From positions 1 through 22,375 of IMG/VR virus record IMGVR_UViG_3300044819_000132: 22,375 nucleotides of DNA. One strand, written 5' to 3'. This document shows positions 21,225-22,375 of the stretch, piece by piece. Under the pieces are notes generated by a model that worked only from the letters and a program-made list of their open reading frames with translations, had not been told where the DNA came from and ran no database searches. Each line of letters begins with the position of its first letter. Position 1 is the first letter of the stretch. This stretch comes from a virus. Both the position numbers and the translations under genes were made by a program.

Positions 21225-22337
21225 ATGCGTGTGAAATTTCATGTCGAGATCGCGCTATCGACTTCTACCCGCGCCCGCCAAGTCGGCGCGATGTTCGACT
21301 GCCCCGCCGAGGAGAAGTCCCGCCTCGAATGGGACATCGACCTGCCCATCCGTCCTGGGGAGGGTGCCCCCTGGAACGTCGGCCTCGTCGTCGGCCCCTC
21401 CGGCAGCGGCAAGTCCTCCCTCCTCCGCCACGTGTGGGGAGAGATGCCCGAGCTAAAGTGGGCCGGCGCGTCCATCGTGGACGACTTCGCCGCCTCCCTG
21501 CCGATGGAGTCGATCACGGGGGCGTGCTCCGCCGTCGGCTTCAACACGATCCCCGCCTGGATGCGCCCCTTCCGGGTCCTCTCCAACGGGGAGCGCTTTC
21601 GCGTCGACCTCGCCCGCCGCCTACTCGAGCTGCCGGACCCGATCGTCGTCGATGAGTTCTCGAGCGTCGTGGACCGCCAGGTGGCGAAGATCGGCTCACA
21701 CGCCGTCCAGAAGTTCGTCCGCAAGAACAAGCGGCAGTTCGTCGCCATCGGCTGCCACTACGACGTGATCGATTGGCTCCAGCCCGACTGGGTGCTCGAC
21801 ATGGCGACGCGGTCCTTTACCCGGAGGTCGCTTCAACGTCGCCCCCCAATCGACTGTGTCGTCGGGCGCCTTCCCTATGCCGCGTGGCGTATGTTCGCGC
21901 CGTTTCACTATATGAGCGCCGAGCTCCACCACGGCGCGCGCTGCTTTGGACTCTGGTGCAACGGCGCGCTCGCGTCGTTCATCGCGGTCCTGCCCTTCCC
22001 CCACCCCAAGGTACGGGACATCCGCCGCATCTCGCGCGCCGTCACTCTGCCCGACTGGCAGGGGCTCGGCCTTCTCCGGACGCTCATCGACACGATGGGG
22101 GCGGCCTACGCCGGCACCGGCATGCGCTTGCGCGGCTACCCGGCCCATCCCGTGCTCGTGCGCGCCCAGCAGAAGTGGGAGACCTGGCGCCAGACGAAGG
22201 AGGCGGGGACCTTCGGCAGTCACGTGAGCCCGACGAGCACGGCGGTATCGAAGATGGGCACGAGCGCGTGCGCCGTCTTTGAGTACTGCGGCGCCCCGAT
22301 GCCGAAGAACGAGGCCGAGCGGCTCATCGCGACATGA
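21225..22337 (+). CDS. ABC-type ATPase fused to a GNAT-like acetyltransferase domain
   Basis: 370 residues, the only plus-strand gene. N-terminal ABC domain: Walker A 'VGPSGSGKSS' (56-65), signature-like 'VLSNGERFRVDLARR' (118-132, LSNGE for LSGGQ), Walker B 'PDPIVVDEFSSVVD' (137-150) and switch histidine 'GCHYD' (H178). C-terminal domain: 'FHYMSAELH' (227-235) and 'ISRAVTLPDWQGLGLLRTLI' (269-288), the latter a GNAT motif A-like acetyl-CoA loop. This architecture is the known family COG2401, with no transmembrane segments, so it is not a transporter. The role is unknown; phage Mom, a DNA-modifying GNAT-fold enzyme, is a possible functional parallel. The ATG overlaps no gene. Ribosome binding is weak (GAAG 9 bases upstream). 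Homologues often start similarly, so the start is plausible. Confidence 0.75.
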   Translation: MRVKFHVEIALSTSTRARQVGAMFDCPAEEKSRLEWDIDLPIRPGEGAPWNVGLVVGPSGSGKSSLLRHVWGEMPELKWAGASIVDDFAASLPMESITGACSAVGFNTIPAWMRPFRVLSNGERFRVDLARRLLELPDPIVVDEFSSVVDRQVAKIGSHAVQKFVRKNKRQFVAIGCHYDVIDWLQPDWVLDMATRSFTRRSLQRRPPIDCVVGRLPYAAWRMFAPFHYMSAELHHGARCFGLWCNGALASFIAVLPFPHPKVRDIRRISRAVTLPDWQGLGLLRTLIDTMGAAYAGTGMRLRGYPAHPVLVRAQQKWETWRQTKEAGTFGSHVSPTSTAVSKMGTSACAVFEYCGAPMPKNEAERLIAT

Positions 22338-22375
22338 GGCGGCGCAGAGGCGGTGGGGCCGGGGCCGTTCCCCTG

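Noticed and set aside
21044-21226. N-terminal extension of the small terminase to 21226
   Set aside because: No ribosome-binding site, and it reads through the 37-base inverted repeat; the ATG at 21043 has a purine-rich site.
1-22375. CRISPR arrays, tRNA/rRNA genes, insertion sequences, attachment sites
   Set aside because: No regularly spaced repeats, cloverleaf-like sequence, transposase motifs or flanking direct repeats were seen on either strand.

Overview
The window is the packaging, head and tail region of a contractile-tailed (Mu-like) bacteriophage or prophage with a very GC-rich genome. Twenty-one genes and one tail-chaperone frameshift product lie on the minus strand, so transcription runs from right to left. 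A single gene at the right edge runs divergently on the plus strand. The long ORFs on the opposite strand (for example 220..2415 and 12099..14105) are GC-rich shadows. I see no tRNA, rRNA, CRISPR array, transposase or integrase. The host cannot be named from the sequence. High GC at third codon positions and purine-rich Shine-Dalgarno sites fit a high-GC Gram-negative host, but that is only an inference.

In transcription order, the packaging module is a small terminase (20366..21043), a large terminase (18982..20499) and a Mu gp29/DUF935-type portal (17158..18867). The head module is a small beta-rich protein (16682..17113), an 807-residue fusion of a Nudix domain, a Mu gpI-like prohead protease and a scaffold (14257..16680), a probable decoration protein (13653..14111), the major capsid protein (12216..13478) and a coiled-coil protein (11347..11970). 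The connector/neck module is a DUF1320/gp36-like connector (10760..11248), an HK97-gp10-like protein (10218..10760), two less familiar virion proteins (9758..10207 and 9078..9749), a probable tail-terminator-like protein (7950..9053) and a protein in the Mu gp38 position (7124..7858). The tail module is the sheath (5401..7122), tube (4801..5178), a tail-assembly chaperone with a -1 frameshift site (4062..4804), a second chaperone-like gene (3404..4051), two micro-ORFs encoding membrane peptides, a P-loop kinase (2702..3190), the tape measure (343..2691) and the start of a gpN/DNA-circularisation-like protein cut by the window edge (1..339). The order closely follows the Mu morphogenesis cluster, but a Mu gp30/F homologue is missing and several genes are extra.

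Most genes abut or overlap by 1-4 bases. Where gaps occur they carry GC-rich hairpins just after stop codons. The clearest is a forked terminator with a T6 tract at 11276..11339. Another inverted repeat, 7862..7945, would hide the Shine-Dalgarno site of the gene at 7124..7858.

The features most worth following up are the divergent ABC-ATPase/GNAT fusion (21225..22337), the Nudix-protease-scaffold fusion with nested in-frame starts, the canonical T TTT TTC slip site in the tail chaperone, the overlapping micro-ORF cascade leading into the kinase, and two cases of a small domain shared between different virion proteins.
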